Positions 44,346-45,592 of a stretch of 45,592 nt of DNA are shown here, piece after piece. Source of the stretch: Rikenellaceae bacterium (GTDB lineage Bacteria; Bacteroidota; Bacteroidia; Bacteroidales; Rikenellaceae); the NCBI GenBank assembly GCA_017415005.1, contig JAFQJK010000086.1, positions 1-45,592 on the forward strand. The letters are read 5' to 3'. Made by a program: the position numbers and the translations under genes. The number at the start of each line of letters is the position of its first letter. The first letter of the stretch is position 1. The notes beneath the pieces were generated by a model. It ran no database searches and was not told the DNA's origin. It saw only the letters and a list, made by a program, of their open reading frames with translations.

Positions 44346-44855
44346 ATGCGAAAATTCCTGATCCCGCTGCTGGCCCTCCTCGGGCTGCCGGCGCTCCCCG
44401 CCATCGGGGAGATCCCCGGAAGCTACCGCTTCGAGACCGAAGCCGACTACCGCTCCTGCGAGCCCGAGGCGCGCGAAGCCATCGAGTGGCTCCTCACGAC
44501 CCCGCTCGATGCCGAGCACGGCGCCGAGCGCGAGCATACGGCCCGCTTTTTCCTCACCTGGCTCGAAGGTAACCCCGACATCGAGGTGACGATCGACGAA
44601 AAGACCTCCGGGCTGATCGGTCCCGACCGCAGCGGGCACCTGCCCTGCATCTTCGTAGCCGGGTATGCCCGCTACGCCCTCGACCACCGTAAGTCGCAAG
44701 ACCGGGTGCGGGCCACGGTTGCGGGGCTCGAGGCCGTCGTCGACTTCTACGAGCGTAACAGCGGCCTGCTGGTCCGCAATCCGACGCTCGACGGATACAG
44801 GAAGATGATCGACGGCGGAACGTTCGAAAAGTTCGTCCGCAAGCAGCTCAAATAA
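44346..44855 (+). CDS. Exported protein of unknown function
   Basis: A 169-residue protein with a clear signal peptide (MRKFLIPLLALLGLPALPAIG) and a mature part of mainly alpha-helical look, with IEWLLTTPLD, ARFFLTWLEGNPDIEV, LPCIFVAGYARYALDH and a basic tail KFVRKQLK. I do not recognise a named family; it resembles small conserved periplasmic proteins of Bacteroidetes. Only 34 bases separate it from the polyprenyl synthase, so they probably share a transcript. A hairpin follows at 44881. Confidence 0.7.
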   Translation: MRKFLIPLLALLGLPALPAIGEIPGSYRFETEADYRSCEPEAREAIEWLLTTPLDAEHGAEREHTARFFLTWLEGNPDIEVTIDEKTSGLIGPDRSGHLPCIFVAGYARYALDHRKSQDRVRATVAGLEAVVDFYERNSGLLVRNPTLDGYRKMIDGGTFEKFVRKQLK

Positions 44856-44880
44856 CGGCCGTCCGGCACGAATCACAACC

Positions 44881-44914
44881 GAAGAAGGCCGTACCGCGCG
44901 ATGCAGCCTTCTTC
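44881..44914 (+). terminator. Possible terminator after the exported-protein gene
   Basis: GAAGAAGGC (44881-44889) pairs with GCCTTCTTC (44906-44914) around a 16-nt loop. Only ATTACT follows, so the T-run is weak. Confidence 0.5.
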
Positions 44915-45350
44915 ATTACTGGCCTATTGGCGCCGAACACGATCGGCAGGCCGAAAACGATGAGTGCGATGGCCGACGCGATGATCCGGCTACCTGGCTG
45001 CCCGGACATCCGGTCCGACTCGCCGAACACCCGCAGGATAACGGGCGGCCTGACCTGCCGGAACAGCAGCCCGAACACCGAGGCCGCTGAGAGCAACGCC
45101 GGTATCACGTTGAGCTACCGGGCCTGGCGCAGCTTGCGCGCGTCGCTCCCCTTGGACAGCGCGTCGTCGCCGTCACGCATCACCGTGTCGGGCGAGGCGG
45201 CCTGCCGGTCGATCGCGAACTCAGTTCCTATGCCTCCGGCAATGATCCGCTATACGGGCAGACCGATCGCATCGACGTACAGCAGCGCATTGGTCCGACG
45301 CAGCCACTGCCGGGCATCACGGTCGAACACCCGCGCGGACATCGCCCGGG
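44915..45350 (-). pseudogene. Decayed membrane-protein gene, family not recognised
   Basis: On the minus strand the translation reads coherently across two frames but is broken by stops. One frame gives WLRRTNALLYVDAIGLPV (45250-45350). The other gives IIAGGIGTEFAIDRQ and DGDDALSKGSDARKLRQAR (up to a TAG at 45115-45117), then LNVIPALLSAASVFGLLF and the hydrophobic RIIASAIALIVFGLPIVFG, a likely membrane span. No start codon or intact frame spans the whole. I cannot name the family. The remaining 45351-45592 is GC-rich with no gene that I can support. Confidence 0.4.
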
Positions 45351-45592
45351 GTGAAGGCACGGGCGGTAAGCGCCGCCGACTGACGGCGAAAAAGGTCCGA
45401 CACGGCGACCGGTGCGCCGACGCATCCACCGAAGAACGCCTGCGCTGGTCCGCCCCCCCCAGGAAACACAACGCGGCACCCGCCCGTCGCCCAGGACACA
45501 TTTCGCGCACAGGCAGATATCCGGCCCGGCGGTGCGGCACCATAACGGGCCAGGACCGGCGAAAAGGACAACAAAAGGCTCCCTCAGGAAAC

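Overview
The window looks like chromosome from a GC-rich Bacteroidales member, most like Alistipes/Rikenellaceae (genus is inference). The evidence is two SusC/SusD pairs, DUF4270 and DUF3098 proteins, a DUF5117/DUF5118-type metalloprotease, a LytS/LytTR two-component pair, and several Bacteroidetes-type promoters (TTTG, 19-21 nt, TAnnTTTG).

Layout. 1-6524: the 3' end of a nucleoside (uridine) kinase, then on the minus strand a GT4 glycosyltransferase, a full-length DsbD and a haem-type bacterioferritin, then a small plus-strand VOC protein. 7155-17299: a plus-strand block of LytS-type sensor kinase, secreted metzincin-like protease, SusC, SusD and LytTR response regulator. The two halves of the two-component system enclose the protease and importer, which suggests a sensed peptide/protein-use locus. 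17300-31774: a glycan-use region with a second SusC/SusD pair (long leader, codon usage typical of highly expressed genes), a badly decayed GH140/DUF4038 pseudogene, a minus-strand operon of GH43, a large unusual DUF6259-like putative glycosidase and a second GH43, and a secreted aldose 1-epimerase.

32216-43208: minus-strand core genes. These are topA, a DUF4270 lipoprotein overlapping a stand-alone GT5 N-domain protein, then the run yfhO, ftsX, DUF3098, uppP, truB, queA, which links envelope division, lipid-carrier recycling and tRNA modification. 43337-44855: a polyprenyl diphosphate synthase and an exported protein of unknown function, on the plus strand. The last ~740 bases hold only a decayed membrane-protein remnant.

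No rRNA, intact tRNA, CRISPR array, transposase or phage gene was seen. The most notable items are the split two-component/protease/SusCD locus, the large GATase-like/TIM-barrel protein between two GH43 genes, the GH140 pseudogene, and the structured leader of the second SusCD pair.
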